Positions 35,573-45,555 of a stretch of 64,000 nucleotides of DNA are shown in pieces (the stretch's first letter is position 1; the number at the start of each line of letters is the position of its first letter). Under the pieces are notes generated by a model that was not told the origin of the DNA, did not search any database, and was given only the letters and a program-made list of their open reading frames with translations. Origin of the DNA: Bacteroidota bacterium. Lineage in GTDB: Bacteria > Bacteroidota > Ignavibacteria > Kryptoniales > JAKASW01. The DNA lies in the NCBI GenBank assembly GCA_021845665.1, contig JAJZVO010000011.1, positions 1 through 64,000 on the forward strand, read 5' to 3'. Made by a program: the position numbers and the translations under genes.

Positions 35573-36712
35573 TCAATTAATCGGCTGAAATTTTCCGACT
35601 TCTTCGACCACGGCGTCCACAATTTCCTCCTCTTTCACGCGGCGGACCACTTCACCTTTTCTGTAAAGGATGCCGACTCCCTTGCCGCATGCAACGCCTA
35701 TGTCGGCTTCGCTCGCTTCGCCGGGACCGTTCACGACGCATCCTAGTATCGCAATCTTCACCGGCTTCTTGGTGCCCGCAAGGCGTTCTTCAAGCTCCTT
35801 CGTAATCGAGAATAGATCGACCTCGAGCCTGCCGCACGTCGGGCAAGCGATAAGTTCGACGTTCCGTGTCGCAAGGCCTAATGAGCGCAGTATCTCCTTC
35901 CCCACCTCAACTTCTCTCACAGGATCGTCGGTCAGTGAAACCCTTATCGTATCGCCGATACCTTCGGCAAGCAGTGTCCCTATGCCGATCGATGACTTTA
36001 TGGTCCCTACTTTTGTCGGTCCTGCCTCTGTCACTCCGAGATGAAGCGGATAGTCGGTCCTTTCTGCTATGAGCCGGTATGCGGCGATCATCAAACGCAC
36101 GTCGGTTGACTTGACCGATATTATGACATCATGGAAATCGTTTTCCTCGCAGATATTGGCATGCCTCATCGCGCTTTCGTATAGCGCTTCGGCAGTGGGA
36201 TAGCCGTGTTTCTCCAAAATGTCTTTTTCGAGCGATCCGGAATTCACCCCGATCCTGATGGGGACCTTCCTCTCCTTCGCCAAAGAAAGGACCTGCCGGA
36301 TTCTCTCCACGCTTCCTATATTGCCGGGGTTCAACCTTACCTTTGCTACGCCTCCTTCGAGAGCCTTGATAGCGAAGATGTGATTGAAATGTATGTCTGC
36401 GACAACGGGTATCGGAGCCTGCCTCACAATCTCGCCGATCGCAGCAGCGGCTTCCTTGTCGTTAACCGTGACCCGTACGATGTCGCATCCCGCTTCCGCC
36501 GCTTCTACTATCTGTTTGACGGTTGCATCAATGTCGGAGGTCTTCGTCTTCGTCATCGTCTGAACGGATATCGGCGAACCTCCCCCAACCGGGACTTTGC
36601 CTATGAATACTTTTCGTGATTCCCGTTTCGGATAGTTGAAATTCACCGGTACTTCAGGAGAATGAGCGTTTTCCCCATTCGTCTTGTTTGAAATTACTGG
36701 AAGATCTATCAT
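35573..36712 (-). CDS. ispG: 4-hydroxy-3-methylbut-2-enyl-diphosphate synthase (IspG/GcpE)
   Basis: A 379-residue 4Fe-4S enzyme of the MEP isoprenoid pathway, converting methylerythritol cyclodiphosphate to HMBPP. The TIM-barrel start has VPVGGGSPISVQTMT and ADIHFNHIFA; cluster ligands are in CPTCGRLEVD and ILGCVVNGPGEA. An extra 25-residue N-terminal lead precedes the domain. GAGGATACG precedes the ATG. Length fits the short bacterial form without the insert domain. It sits in the gap-pgk cluster, which is apt because the pathway starts from glyceraldehyde 3-phosphate and pyruvate. Confidence 0.96.
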   Translation of the reverse strand: MIDLPVISNKTNGENAHSPEVPVNFNYPKRESRKVFIGKVPVGGGSPISVQTMTKTKTSDIDATVKQIVEAAEAGCDIVRVTVNDKEAAAAIGEIVRQAPIPVVADIHFNHIFAIKALEGGVAKVRLNPGNIGSVERIRQVLSLAKERKVPIRIGVNSGSLEKDILEKHGYPTAEALYESAMRHANICEENDFHDVIISVKSTDVRLMIAAYRLIAERTDYPLHLGVTEAGPTKVGTIKSSIGIGTLLAEGIGDTIRVSLTDDPVREVEVGKEILRSLGLATRNVELIACPTCGRLEVDLFSITKELEERLAGTKKPVKIAILGCVVNGPGEASEADIGVACGKGVGILYRKGEVVRRVKEEEIVDAVVEEVGKFQPIN

Positions 36713-36777
36713 CGTATCCTCTTTCGCATTTATATAAAATTCGTGCTTATCGCGCTCCGAACTCTGCTTCGGCTGGC

Positions 36778-37698
36778 CTAATTTAACTTCTTACTGGCAT
36801 TGAATAAAATCTTCTTTTCGTCTTCCGTCAGCGAGTCATATCCTGAAGCGCTTATCTTATCAAGAATCTCGTCGAGTTTTGCCTGACTAAAACCACCGTC
36901 TTCATGAGTATCCCTGCGCGGCCTCACATCAGTGAAATTGACATCGGTAATTACATGCGGGTCAGCATACTTTTTTTTCGGCCGGACCATGCTTACCAGG
37001 GTCTCCTTCTCCCTTGAAAAGAAATCGGAGAGTCTTGCGAAAGAAGGGACCGACCTCCGGTAGTATAGGAGGTATATGAACGCCACGAAAGCACCGCCGA
37101 GATGAGCGAAATGCGCTATGCCGTCGGAAGTATTCATGACGCCGTTGAAGAGTTCTATCGCTATGAAAAACGCTACGACGTACTTTGCTTTAATCGGGAA
37201 AAGAAAAGCGACGTAGACCGGTACTTCCGGAAAAAGCATTCCGAATGCAAGGAGAACGCCATATATGGCTCCCGACGCCCCGATGGTTGGTAGCGGCGTC
37301 GTAAAGAGCGGCGTCAGCAGAACGTTTGATATACCTGCGCCGATTCCGCAAATAAAGTAGAAGATCAGAAACCTGCGGGTTCCCCACAGATTCTCCAGCT
37401 CCACGCCGAAGAACCAAAGCGCGAGAAGATTAAAGAATATGTGGAAAAAGCCCCCGTGAAGGAAGAGGTAAGTTACAAGCTGCCATGGGTAGAACCCCTG
37501 CCCAAGCGGGTAAAGCGCGAAGAGCCTGAAGAAAACGTCGTAGAGATATATATGACCGATGCGCAACCCGAGCTGCAGGAATAATTGGAAAAGAAAAACC
37601 GCCGAAGTTGAGATGAGAAGAAACTTCATACCCTTCGGGAAGAACCTGAAACTGGACGGAGGGGTATAGTAGCCCGAATAGTTAGTGTAATAACTCAT
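36778..37698 (-). CDS. Rhomboid-family intramembrane serine protease
   Basis: A 306-residue protein with six membrane segments and a cytoplasmic tail of about 90 residues. Rhomboid motifs are clear: LHGGFFHIFFN in loop 1/TM2, catalytic Ser in GASGAIYGV and catalytic His in AHFAHLGGA. It cuts single-span membrane proteins. The tail ends in a helical segment (KLDEILDKISASGYDSLTED), seen in many FCB rhomboids. The gene follows pgk by 52 bases and precedes ispG by 65. Substrate unknown. Confidence 0.92.
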   Translation of the reverse strand: MSYYTNYSGYYTPPSSFRFFPKGMKFLLISTSAVFLFQLFLQLGLRIGHIYLYDVFFRLFALYPLGQGFYPWQLVTYLFLHGGFFHIFFNLLALWFFGVELENLWGTRRFLIFYFICGIGAGISNVLLTPLFTTPLPTIGASGAIYGVLLAFGMLFPEVPVYVAFLFPIKAKYVVAFFIAIELFNGVMNTSDGIAHFAHLGGAFVAFIYLLYYRRSVPSFARLSDFFSREKETLVSMVRPKKKYADPHVITDVNFTDVRPRRDTHEDGGFSQAKLDEILDKISASGYDSLTEDEKKILFNASKKLN

Positions 37699-37750
37699 AA
37701 GCTCATCACCTTATTGAACACCTATAAACCTCCGTCCGTTTCAATTTTAA

Positions 37751-38977
37751 TCATTTATTATCGAGAGCTGCAACACCGGGAAGTACCTTACCCTCCAGGA
37801 ATTCCAGCGAGGCGCCTCCGCCGGTAGAGACATGGGAGACTTCCTTTTCCAATCCAAATTTCGCTATTGCCGCCGCTGAATCTCCACCGCCAACGATCGT
37901 CGCTGCGCCCTTTTTGGTTGCGCTCACGAGCGCATCGGCTATCGCCTTCGTACCAGCCGCAAAATTGTCCATCTCGAAAACTCCCATAGGACCGTTCCAG
38001 ACCACCGTCTTCGAATTGACGATCTCGTTCCTGAAGAGCTCGATGCTCTTCGGGCCTATGTCCATGCCTACCCAGCCCTGGGGAATCGAATCGACACTCA
38101 CCACCTTTCTGGCAGCGGTGTTTTCAAATTTTTCAGCTACGACGCAGTCCACGGGAAGCAGAAGCTTCGCCTTACCGCTCTTCGTCTTCGCGAGAAGTTC
38201 CTTTGCGAGCTCGATCTTATCGGCTTCGAGAATGGAATTACCAATCTCCTTTCCCATTGCCTTGAGGAACGTGAACATCATCCCGCCGCCGATGATAAGG
38301 GCGTCGACTTTTCCCAGCAAGTTGTTGATGACGTCTATTTTACCGGATATCTTTGCGCCGCCGATTATCGCGGCGTAAGGACGGTTCGGATTCCCGACAG
38401 CCTGAGAAAGGTACTTCAATTCCTTTTCCATAAGATAGCCGCCGACAGCAGGTTTTCGGACCGATCCTTCGGAGAGAAATTTCGTAACTCCCTCCGTAGA
38501 AGCGTGCGCGCGATGAGCGCTGCCGAAGGCATCGTTGACATAGACCTCTCCTAGCGATGCCAGCTGTTTTGCGAAGTCGGGATCGTTCGCCTCCTCCTCG
38601 GCATGAAAACGAAGGTTCTCCAGGAGAACGACATCTCCTGGCTTAGCCGATGCAACCGCGGCCTTGGCCCCATCACCGATACAGTCGGGAGCCATGATGA
38701 CTTTCACTGAAAGAAGCTCACCGAGCCTCTTCGCCACAGGGGCCAGCGAGAATTCCGGCTTCGGCTTCCCTTTCGGCCTTCCAAGATGGCTCATCAGTAC
38801 CGGTGTCCCTCCGTCTTTCAGAATCTTCTTTATGGTCGGAAGCGATTCGACGATTCGAATGTCATCAGTGATATTCTTGTTCTCATCGAGCGGCACGTTG
38901 AAATCCACTCTGACAAGTACTCTCTTGCCTTTTACGTTTACGTTTTCAATAGTCTTCTTGTTGAAAGTATTCTCCAT
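37751..38977 (-). CDS. pgk: Phosphoglycerate kinase
   Basis: A 408-residue enzyme transferring phosphate from 1,3-bisphosphoglycerate to ADP. Signature [13 protein letters not shown] near 19-31, the substrate-site SHLGRPKG, and the nucleotide site with [13 protein letters not shown] near 360-375 are present. The start ATG lies 3 bases after the stop of the upstream secreted-protein gene, whose last codons supply the ribosome site (GGAGTGAAAA), so translation is coupled. Second glycolytic gene of the gap cluster. Confidence 0.97.
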   Translation of the reverse strand: MENTFNKKTIENVNVKGKRVLVRVDFNVPLDENKNITDDIRIVESLPTIKKILKDGGTPVLMSHLGRPKGKPKPEFSLAPVAKRLGELLSVKVIMAPDCIGDGAKAAVASAKPGDVVLLENLRFHAEEEANDPDFAKQLASLGEVYVNDAFGSAHRAHASTEGVTKFLSEGSVRKPAVGGYLMEKELKYLSQAVGNPNRPYAAIIGGAKISGKIDVINNLLGKVDALIIGGGMMFTFLKAMGKEIGNSILEADKIELAKELLAKTKSGKAKLLLPVDCVVAEKFENTAARKVVSVDSIPQGWVGMDIGPKSIELFRNEIVNSKTVVWNGPMGVFEMDNFAAGTKAIADALVSATKKGAATIVGGGDSAAAIAKFGLEKEVSHVSTGGGASLEFLEGKVLPGVAALDNK

Positions 38978-38980
38978 TTT

Positions 38981-39724
38981 TCACTCCAGATTAAAGTCGG
39001 ATTGTTCAACCATTGTCTTAATAGACCCAACGCTCAAGAAAAGAAACTTCGGGACTGTCCTGGTTTCGCTCCTCAACAGAACCGGTACTCCCGACGGGAT
39101 TGAGCCGAATTCGGAAGTTGAGATGACCTGCGCATTACCACGACTCGTCTTCGTATTGAAATCCCGATCAGTCCTTACCGGCAGGAGCGTGTGAGCGTCC
39201 AGCCAAATCCTTCCACCTCCTACTGCGCTGATGGAATCACCCTGCGTGTCGACTTTGAAAGAAATCAGAAAGCAAGTCCGGCCGTCTACCTCGACGGAAT
39301 CCGAATCGAGAGTTGCAGTGAACATCCGTTTCTTGCCGGCCTTGGCTAGAAAGCGCCTCCACGGGAATGCCATATCGAGGTAGTAGTCCATCATAGGCTT
39401 GTTCAGTCTTCGGTCAAACTCCCGCGCCATCATCCGTGCCGAACCCGAGTCCGAGAAAAAGGACTTCCCGATAATCTGATTTTTCCTATCCACACCGTTG
39501 ATTATCGTTATCCGGTACTTCGCGTTGCCGGAGACGCTTCTTCCCAGAACGCTCGCATTGAACGCAACCGATACGAGGAGGCTTCCGTTAGCCTGGTCTG
39601 CCTTTCTCTCCAACGATGTGACTCTGGCCCTCGCGTCTCTCAAAAGCGAGATCGCCGTCAGCGATTGCGCGCTTGCTTCCGCCGCACACATCCCCGCCAA
39701 AAAGAATATTATCGCCATCCTCAT
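38981..39724 (-). CDS. Secreted LolA-like protein of unknown function (second of two)
   Basis: A 247-residue protein with a signal peptide (about 1-19, ending AEASAQ). The body is beta-rich with a pattern like LolA/outer-membrane lipoprotein-sorting proteins: AKYRITIINGVDRKNQIIG, then RTCFLISFKVDT and a final strand set (PKFLFLSVGSIKTMVEQSDF). It is a distant paralogue of the gene just upstream (39721-40386), sharing H-x-x-x-PV near the middle and K-F-(F/L)-F-x-x-G-x-I near the end. Start and the upstream stop overlap as ATGA; its stop is 3 bases from pgk. Function unknown. Confidence 0.72.
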   Translation of the reverse strand: MRMAIIFFLAGMCAAEASAQSLTAISLLRDARARVTSLERKADQANGSLLVSVAFNASVLGRSVSGNAKYRITIINGVDRKNQIIGKSFFSDSGSARMMAREFDRRLNKPMMDYYLDMAFPWRRFLAKAGKKRMFTATLDSDSVEVDGRTCFLISFKVDTQGDSISAVGGGRIWLDAHTLLPVRTDRDFNTKTSRGNAQVISTSEFGSIPSGVPVLLRSETRTVPKFLFLSVGSIKTMVEQSDFNLE

Positions 39725-40386
39725 ATTCTGTGAAGCCCTTCGTTTCGAATCGTAATCTTTCCGATCTCTCCGTGAATGAAAAAGAACTTGCCGTATATGT
39801 GCATCACTATTTTCCCCGGGAAATATGTGTTCAGGAGCTTGTCGTAGGAAACCTCTACCGTGTCGTCAAACTCCATCCCTAAAGGGAGCCCCCTTAGATG
39901 CTCTCTTATCCAAACAGGCGTATAATTATGCGGGTTCACGGAAGCCGTTACCGTACTCATGGGATCGTTAGTGTCTGACGGCTCGGCAAAAGAAAAATTC
40001 AACCTTAGATCATCACTCCCGGAAGGATCTTCCAGGTCACAAGATGATAGAGTCTTTCCCTTGTCGGAAAAATACTCGTGCAGAAGAAACATCTTATCGA
40101 ATGCGGCGTAACCGGCATCGAACCGGCTCTCGTTCGGAACCGTGCCGGCAATCAACTCTCTTTTGAAAATGCCGTGGCGGACAGTTATCCTGAATTCCAG
40201 TTTGTCGATGCTTCCACCCCTCGAGACCATTTCCATCTTCTGAATGAAGCTCAGGTCCATCCGGTCGAGCGAACTGTCGATTTGAGTCGCACGCGCTTTA
40301 CATTTGTCAAACACTTCCCGCGCACTTTGCGGAAGCGGAGCACGAATCAGGCCCAGCAACACAGTCGCGATCAGAAGAAAATTCAA
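39721..40386 (-). CDS. Secreted LolA-like protein of unknown function (first of two)
   Basis: About 221 residues from a TTG at 40384-40386, chosen because AGGAAGG lies 5-6 bases upstream and a signal peptide (NFLLIATVLLGLIRAPLPQS) follows. The longer GTG start at 40431 would lie inside the terminator of gap and is unlikely. The body is beta-rich with LEFRITVRHGIFKRELIAG and a closing KFFFIHGEIGKITIRN, like the downstream paralogue. It overlaps that gene by four bases (ATGA). There is no room for a clear promoter between the terminator and the start, so transcription probably reads through from gap. Confidence 0.7.
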   Translation of the reverse strand: MNFLLIATVLLGLIRAPLPQSAREVFDKCKARATQIDSSLDRMDLSFIQKMEMVSRGGSIDKLEFRITVRHGIFKRELIAGTVPNESRFDAGYAAFDKMFLLHEYFSDKGKTLSSCDLEDPSGSDDLRLNFSFAEPSDTNDPMSTVTASVNPHNYTPVWIREHLRGLPLGMEFDDTVEVSYDKLLNTYFPGKIVMHIYGKFFFIHGEIGKITIRNEGLHRI

Positions 40387-40420
40387 TCTACCCTTCCTTG
40401 TTTGCCCGTAGCTGCGAGGC

Positions 40421-40459
40421 AAAAAAAACACGGGACGGCCTTCGGCGGGCCCGTCCCGT
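40421..40459 (-). terminator. Intrinsic terminator right after gap
   Basis: On the minus strand ACGGGACGG and CCGTCCCGT form a 9-bp GC-rich stem around a 12-base loop, followed directly by eight T residues (A-tract at 421-428). It begins 12 bases after the gap stop. This is a textbook intrinsic terminator. The downstream cluster begins only about 35 bases later, so partial read-through would set gap expression above that of pgk and the rest. Confidence 0.88.
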
Positions 40460-40470
40460 AAATGGATTAA

Positions 40471-41511
<1,041 letters not shown>

Positions 41512-41689
41512 TTAAGAATAGGTGCACTAATAATCAATTTCGCATGGTTTGGGGTAACGGGACGATCCGAAAACGAACAGTGAGACCCTTGAGATGAATT
41601 GGTTATCGGTGAGATTGGAGTTCGTTGGAAATGATAAAATTGAATCTTGCCGACGATGAATCTATATTTTCTACGAAAGGACAAGAACC

Positions 41690-41989
41690 ATGAAAGAAAT
41701 TGACTTCATCACCAACCACAAAATCCAATTTCTCAATTTTTTCCGGTCGAAATTTCCGACTTTCCATAATTCGGTTGTGTTTTACCGGGACATCCGTTAT
41801 GCGGCCGATTCCTTCCTTATTTCAGGGGGATTTAGGCCTTCGGACGCGGAACTTGAAGCCGTCGCGAACGCGTTAATCAAGGTGATGGTTTCAGACGGGG
41901 TTTTTAAGGCAGTCACGGACGAGAGCTGGACTCTCAACTACCCCGAATTCCATACAACAAAACCGGGGAAACCATCTCTGAATTTTTGA
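41690..41989 (+). CDS. Small soluble protein, unrecognised
   Basis: A 99-residue protein with no signal peptide or membrane segment. It has an aromatic-rich N-terminal half (FRSKFPTFHNSVVFYRDIRY) and a helical centre (SDAELEAVANALIKVMVSDG). AAAGGACAAGAACC precedes the ATG. It lies 59 bases upstream of the Fe-S carrier gene on the same strand and may be co-transcribed with it. I do not recognise the family. Confidence 0.6.
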   Translation: MKEIDFITNHKIQFLNFFRSKFPTFHNSVVFYRDIRYAADSFLISGGFRPSDAELEAVANALIKVMVSDGVFKAVTDESWTLNYPEFHTTKPGKPSLNF

Positions 41990-42048
41990 AGAAGCACAAT
42001 TAATAAATCGCAGTAAGATTTTACAAATAGATATCCAGGAGGAAATAA

Positions 42049-42402
42049 ATGGCTGACCTAGAGACGGTGCAGGCTGAAATAAACATATCCGAGCGAGCCG
42101 CCAAGGAAATAAAAAGAGTCATGTCGGAAAACAGCATACCGGAAACGGCCGGACTTAGAATGGGAGTCAAAGGAGGCGGGTGCAGCGGTTTCAGTTACGC
42201 ACTCGGGTTCGACGAAACATCGCATGAGACCGACAGGGTGATCGAGACCCGGGGCGTAAGGGTCTTCATTGACGAGAGGAGTCTTCCCTATCTCGCGGGT
42301 GTTACTCTCGATTACCAGGACGGGCTGAGCGGAAAAGGTTTTACGTTCGACAACCCTAACGCTACCCGTACCTGCGGATGCGGCCATTCGTTCAGCGCTT
42401 GA
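42049..42402 (+). CDS. A-type iron-sulfur carrier protein (IscA/ErpA/SufA family)
   Basis: A 117-residue HesB-like protein. The three conserved cysteines are in GGGCSGFSYALGF and the C-terminal TCGCGHSF. It binds 4Fe-4S or 2Fe-2S clusters and hands them to client enzymes, for example IspG and LeuC, both encoded in this window. AGGAGGAAATAA precedes the ATG. Which of IscA, ErpA or SufA it corresponds to cannot be told from the sequence. Confidence 0.94.
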   Translation: MADLETVQAEINISERAAKEIKRVMSENSIPETAGLRMGVKGGGCSGFSYALGFDETSHETDRVIETRGVRVFIDERSLPYLAGVTLDYQDGLSGKGFTFDNPNATRTCGCGHSFSA

Positions 42403-42585
42403 AAGGTTCCGGCGGAGATCCCTGCATCTCCGCAATGCGGATTAGCGACGCACAGTTTAGAAACAGATATTGGCTGCCCTAAGGAACTTTAGATAACAAA
42501 ATGCCTTTTAGGAAAGAGGGTCATCGCCTCGTGCGCCGTTACGGGGGCGGGGCGCTTCCCTCAACAAAAATGAAAGGAACGAGCA

Positions 42586-43176
42586 ATGGCTTATCAGGCT
42601 AAGAATTACAGTCATCTAATCGGAATGGAAGGTTTCTCGAAACAACTTCTTGAGAACCACTTCACACTGTACCAGGGGTATGTTACAAACACCAACAAGG
42701 TCGCGGACATTCTTTCGCAAATGTTGATAGACGGGAAGACCGGCACTCCGGAATATGCCGAGCTAAAGAGAAGGTTCGGATGGGAATTCAACGGAATGCG
42801 TCTGCACGAATATTACTTCGACAACCTCGGCGGGAAGGAACCTCTTGCAAAGGGGAGCAAACTTAACGCGGCGCTCGAGAAGCAGTTCGGAAGCTATGCG
42901 AACTGGGAGGCCGACTTCAAAGCAGCCGGAAGCATGAGAGGAATCGGCTGGACGCTTCTCTACCTGGACGGGACAAACGGAACCCTCTATAACGAGTGGA
43001 TCAACGAACACGACATGGGACATCTTGCGGGCTGTACCCCGATAGTCGTACTCGATGTTTTCGAACACGCATTCATGATTGACTACGGATTGAAACGCGG
43101 CGACTACATTGCCGCATTCATGAAGAACCTCAATTGGAAAGAAGCAGCCGCGCGTTTCGACAAAGCGCAGAAGTAA
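42586..43176 (+). CDS. Fe/Mn-family superoxide dismutase, divergent
   Basis: A 196-residue protein of the Fe/Mn superoxide dismutase family. Likely metal ligands are His25 in NHFTLYQGYV, the His in LHEYYFDNL, and Asp and His in LDVFEHAFMIDY. The last motif usually reads DVWEHAY, so Trp is replaced by Phe; the H-x-x-FW motif is also replaced by HEYYF. It thus belongs to a divergent branch, and its activity and metal are uncertain. AAAGGAACGAGCA precedes the ATG. The next gene encodes a secreted Cys/Met-rich protein 20 bases away. Confidence 0.85.
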   Translation: MAYQAKNYSHLIGMEGFSKQLLENHFTLYQGYVTNTNKVADILSQMLIDGKTGTPEYAELKRRFGWEFNGMRLHEYYFDNLGGKEPLAKGSKLNAALEKQFGSYANWEADFKAAGSMRGIGWTLLYLDGTNGTLYNEWINEHDMGHLAGCTPIVVLDVFEHAFMIDYGLKRGDYIAAFMKNLNWKEAAARFDKAQK

Positions 43177-43196
43177 AACTAAAGGTGGAGGACACC

Positions 43197-43619
43197 ATGA
43201 AATACTTAAAGATCGCTGCACTGGTCTTCACGGCAGTATTGTCCACAGCCGCGATGACACAGGCGCAGCAAATGAAATCGATGAAGGGCATGGGCGGCAT
43301 GCACAACATGCGCATGGCTATGGCTACAACCGGTAAGACGACGACTCTGAAAGGAGAGGTTGTCGATCTTAGCTGCTACCTTACAAAAGGGTTGCACGGA
43401 ATGAGCCACGCAGAATGTGCTGCAAAATGCATTCGAAGCGGCCTGCCTGTTGGAATTTTGAGCAACGGGCGGGTGTACATCGCGATGACCGCAAATCATG
43501 AACCCGCAAATTCTCTTCTCGAGCCTTACGCCGCGAAGGAAGTCGAGGTAACAGGCATCGTAGCCAGACGGGGAGGCGTCGATATGGTAGCGGTTTCCAA
43601 AGTGGTGCCCCTCAAGTAA
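43197..43619 (+). CDS. Secreted Cys/Met-rich protein of unknown function
   Basis: A 140-residue protein from the ATG at 43197 (GGAGGACACC upstream). A signal peptide (about 1-23) is followed by a Met/His/Gly-rich stretch (about 24-43, MKSMKGMGGMHNMRMAMA), which could bind soft metals such as copper. The rest is an OB-like domain with TLKGEVVDLSCYLTKG and AECAAKCIRSGLPVGIL, holding three cysteines and a CxxxC pair, and ending with EVTGIVARRGGVDMVAV. Similar domains occur in other environmental FCB bacteria, function unknown to me. It is probably co-transcribed with the dismutase, which suggests a redox or metal role. Confidence 0.75.
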   Translation: MKYLKIAALVFTAVLSTAAMTQAQQMKSMKGMGGMHNMRMAMATTGKTTTLKGEVVDLSCYLTKGLHGMSHAECAAKCIRSGLPVGILSNGRVYIAMTANHEPANSLLEPYAAKEVEVTGIVARRGGVDMVAVSKVVPLK

Positions 43620-43648
43620 CAATCGCGGCAAATTCCTTAACAGCAGAA

Positions 43649-43675
43649 GAAAGGCGGTCGTCCAGACCGCCTTTC
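43649..43675 (+). terminator. Hairpin terminator after the dismutase/secreted-protein unit
   Basis: GAAAGGCGGTC and GACCGCCTTTC form a perfect 11-bp stem with a 5-base loop (GTCCA), about 30 bases after the stop. The following TCATTTCC is only moderately T-rich. It may also act on transcripts arriving from the minus strand. Confidence 0.7.
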
Positions 43676-43874
43676 TCATTTCCTCATCGCACGGGACTTC
43701 TATGACCGGCGATTCTCCTGGATTGAGTAAGCCTCCTGACTTTCCGCCGTTCGGTTTAACGCGCGAGGAAAGAGCCGGCGACAAACAGTTTAAATAGTCA
43801 TGAATTCCACCCATCTGAACTGAGTGCTTCTCCGCGAGTACCGGGGGTCATTCGAAATTCGACCAAGCCGAGAA

Positions 43875-44540
43875 TCAGGACGATCCCTTCGGAAGCTTCT
43901 TCACAAAGTCGACCAATATTCTTGCGGTGAGTCCCCAGATCGGGCCTTCGGAAGTCTTGTAAACGAAGATTTTGTGCTTGAATCCTCCCCATCCATCCCA
44001 GTAGCGTCGGGGCAGTCCAAGCTCCTTCGCCGGAAACAGGACCACGTCTTCTCCCGTCGACTTGTCCTTGTACCGCGGATGGACTTCTGTAATCACCGTA
44101 TAAACTTCGGGACCATTAACCTGGAAATATGACACCGGGACAAGAAAAGCCCTTTCTACTTCCGAAGAGTTCCAAGTTATGGAAGAGGGTTCTACGTCCG
44201 CGACTCCAACAAACACGTGCACCATGGCACCCATCGGTGCGAAGACTGAATCGAGACGTCCTATAACTGTAATCTTCTCCGCTGGGATACCCACTTCCTC
44301 TTGAGTTTCGCGAAGGGCCGTGGCTTGAAGTGATTCGTCCAATTTATCGTGACCGCCGCCAGGCAACGAAATTTCCCCTCCCTGCCTTATCGAATTAGCC
44401 CGCTTCTCGAACAGGATGTGGAATTCTCCGCCGACCGGAATGAGGAGCAATAGGACTACAGAGACAAAATAATCTTCCCCTTGTATGACAGGGCTCTCGG
44501 GCAATGCCGCCCGCAGCTTTTCCAGTTCATCGATCTTCAT
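43875..44540 (-). CDS. Nudix hydrolase, CoA-pyrophosphatase-like
   Basis: A 221-residue Nudix enzyme. The Nudix box is complete: GGHDKLDE then ALRETQEEVGI (G-x5-E-x7-REUxEExGU). Upstream of it lies the LPGGG element typical of the NudL/CoA pyrophosphatase type, which splits CoA into phosphopantetheine and 3',5'-ADP. Its start overlaps the panC stop by four bases (ATGA). Pairing with panC, a CoA-precursor gene, supports a CoA-related substrate, but this is inference. Confidence 0.87.
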   Translation of the reverse strand: MKIDELEKLRAALPESPVIQGEDYFVSVVLLLLIPVGGEFHILFEKRANSIRQGGEISLPGGGHDKLDESLQATALRETQEEVGIPAEKITVIGRLDSVFAPMGAMVHVFVGVADVEPSSITWNSSEVERAFLVPVSYFQVNGPEVYTVITEVHPRYKDKSTGEDVVLFPAKELGLPRRYWDGWGGFKHKIFVYKTSEGPIWGLTARILVDFVKKLPKGSS

Positions 44541-45397
44541 TTGTGACTGACTTCTAAGAACATATTGTCTATCAATCTTGTCCGTCCGAACCTGGCAGCG
44601 AGAAGAGCCAATACCCGTTTCAGCGCTCCCGCTTCCTCGACTCTGGTGAACGTATCCGGGTTCACAAAGCTTATATAATCGATCTTCCCTTGGGATTCAG
44701 CCGTGATATGCCTTAACATTTCGGATCTGACTCGTGTAAATTGCCTTTCTCCGTCTCGGACGATTTGCTGCGCTAGGTTTAGAGAGCGGTAAAGCACGGT
44801 CGCCTCCTTCCTGTTTTCTTCAGAAAGGTAAACGTTCCTCGAACTCAGCGCCAGTCCATCTTCCTCACGGACTATTGGTGCAACTATCATGCTCACGTCG
44901 AAGTTCAGGTCCGACACCATCCTCCTTATGATGAACGCCTGCTGTGCATCCTTCTGTCCGAATACCGCCACATGCGGCTTGACTATGTTGAACAGTTTGG
45001 CGACCACCGAGGCGACTCCCTTGAAGTGGGTGGGCCTGAATTCGCCCTCGAGAATGTGAGAGACCTCCTCTGTCTCGACGAATACGAGCTCCTTTTCGGG
45101 ATACATCACTTTGTCTTCCGGCGCGAAAATTATGTCGACTCCTCGCGCCTCAGCCAGCTTACTGTCTCGGGCAAAATCCCTCGGGTAAGTCGACAAATCT
45201 TCGTGCGGAGCAAATTGCGATGGGTTCACATATATCGACAACACGACAACATCTGCATTCTTCTTAGCTTCGTCCACAAGACTTAGATGGCCTTCGTGAA
45301 GATATCCCATCGTCGGCACGAGAGCGATTTTCTTCCCGCTCGCACGCAAGTCGTCGGCAGTTCGCTGCATTTTGAAAATGTCGCTAATTATCTTCAT
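44537..45397 (-). CDS. panC: Pantothenate synthetase (pantoate-beta-alanine ligase)
   Basis: A 286-residue enzyme joining pantoate and beta-alanine with ATP. The signature VPTMGYLHEGHLSLV (HxGH) is at about 27-42, followed by SIYVNPSQFAPHEDLSTYPR, and FGQKDAQQAFIIRRMV and LALSSRNVYLS further on. Length is normal. AAGAAGGCT precedes the ATG. It is the first gene of a two-gene unit with a Nudix hydrolase; panB and panD are not in view. Confidence 0.96.
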   Translation of the reverse strand: MKIISDIFKMQRTADDLRASGKKIALVPTMGYLHEGHLSLVDEAKKNADVVVLSIYVNPSQFAPHEDLSTYPRDFARDSKLAEARGVDIIFAPEDKVMYPEKELVFVETEEVSHILEGEFRPTHFKGVASVVAKLFNIVKPHVAVFGQKDAQQAFIIRRMVSDLNFDVSMIVAPIVREEDGLALSSRNVYLSEENRKEATVLYRSLNLAQQIVRDGERQFTRVRSEMLRHITAESQGKIDYISFVNPDTFTRVEEAGALKRVLALLAARFGRTRLIDNMFLEVSHK

Positions 45398-45555
45398 AGC
45401 CTTCTTCTCTTCTCATTGAAAGAAAAGACACACGGATATCACGGATTAAGCCGGTCCCCTCGAACACGGTTGCCTGATCAATCAAGCCCGTGAAAATCAG
45501 CATCCTCTCTGCGAACCGGTTTCCATTCTCAACGTTCCGCGTCCCGTTCTCCATT

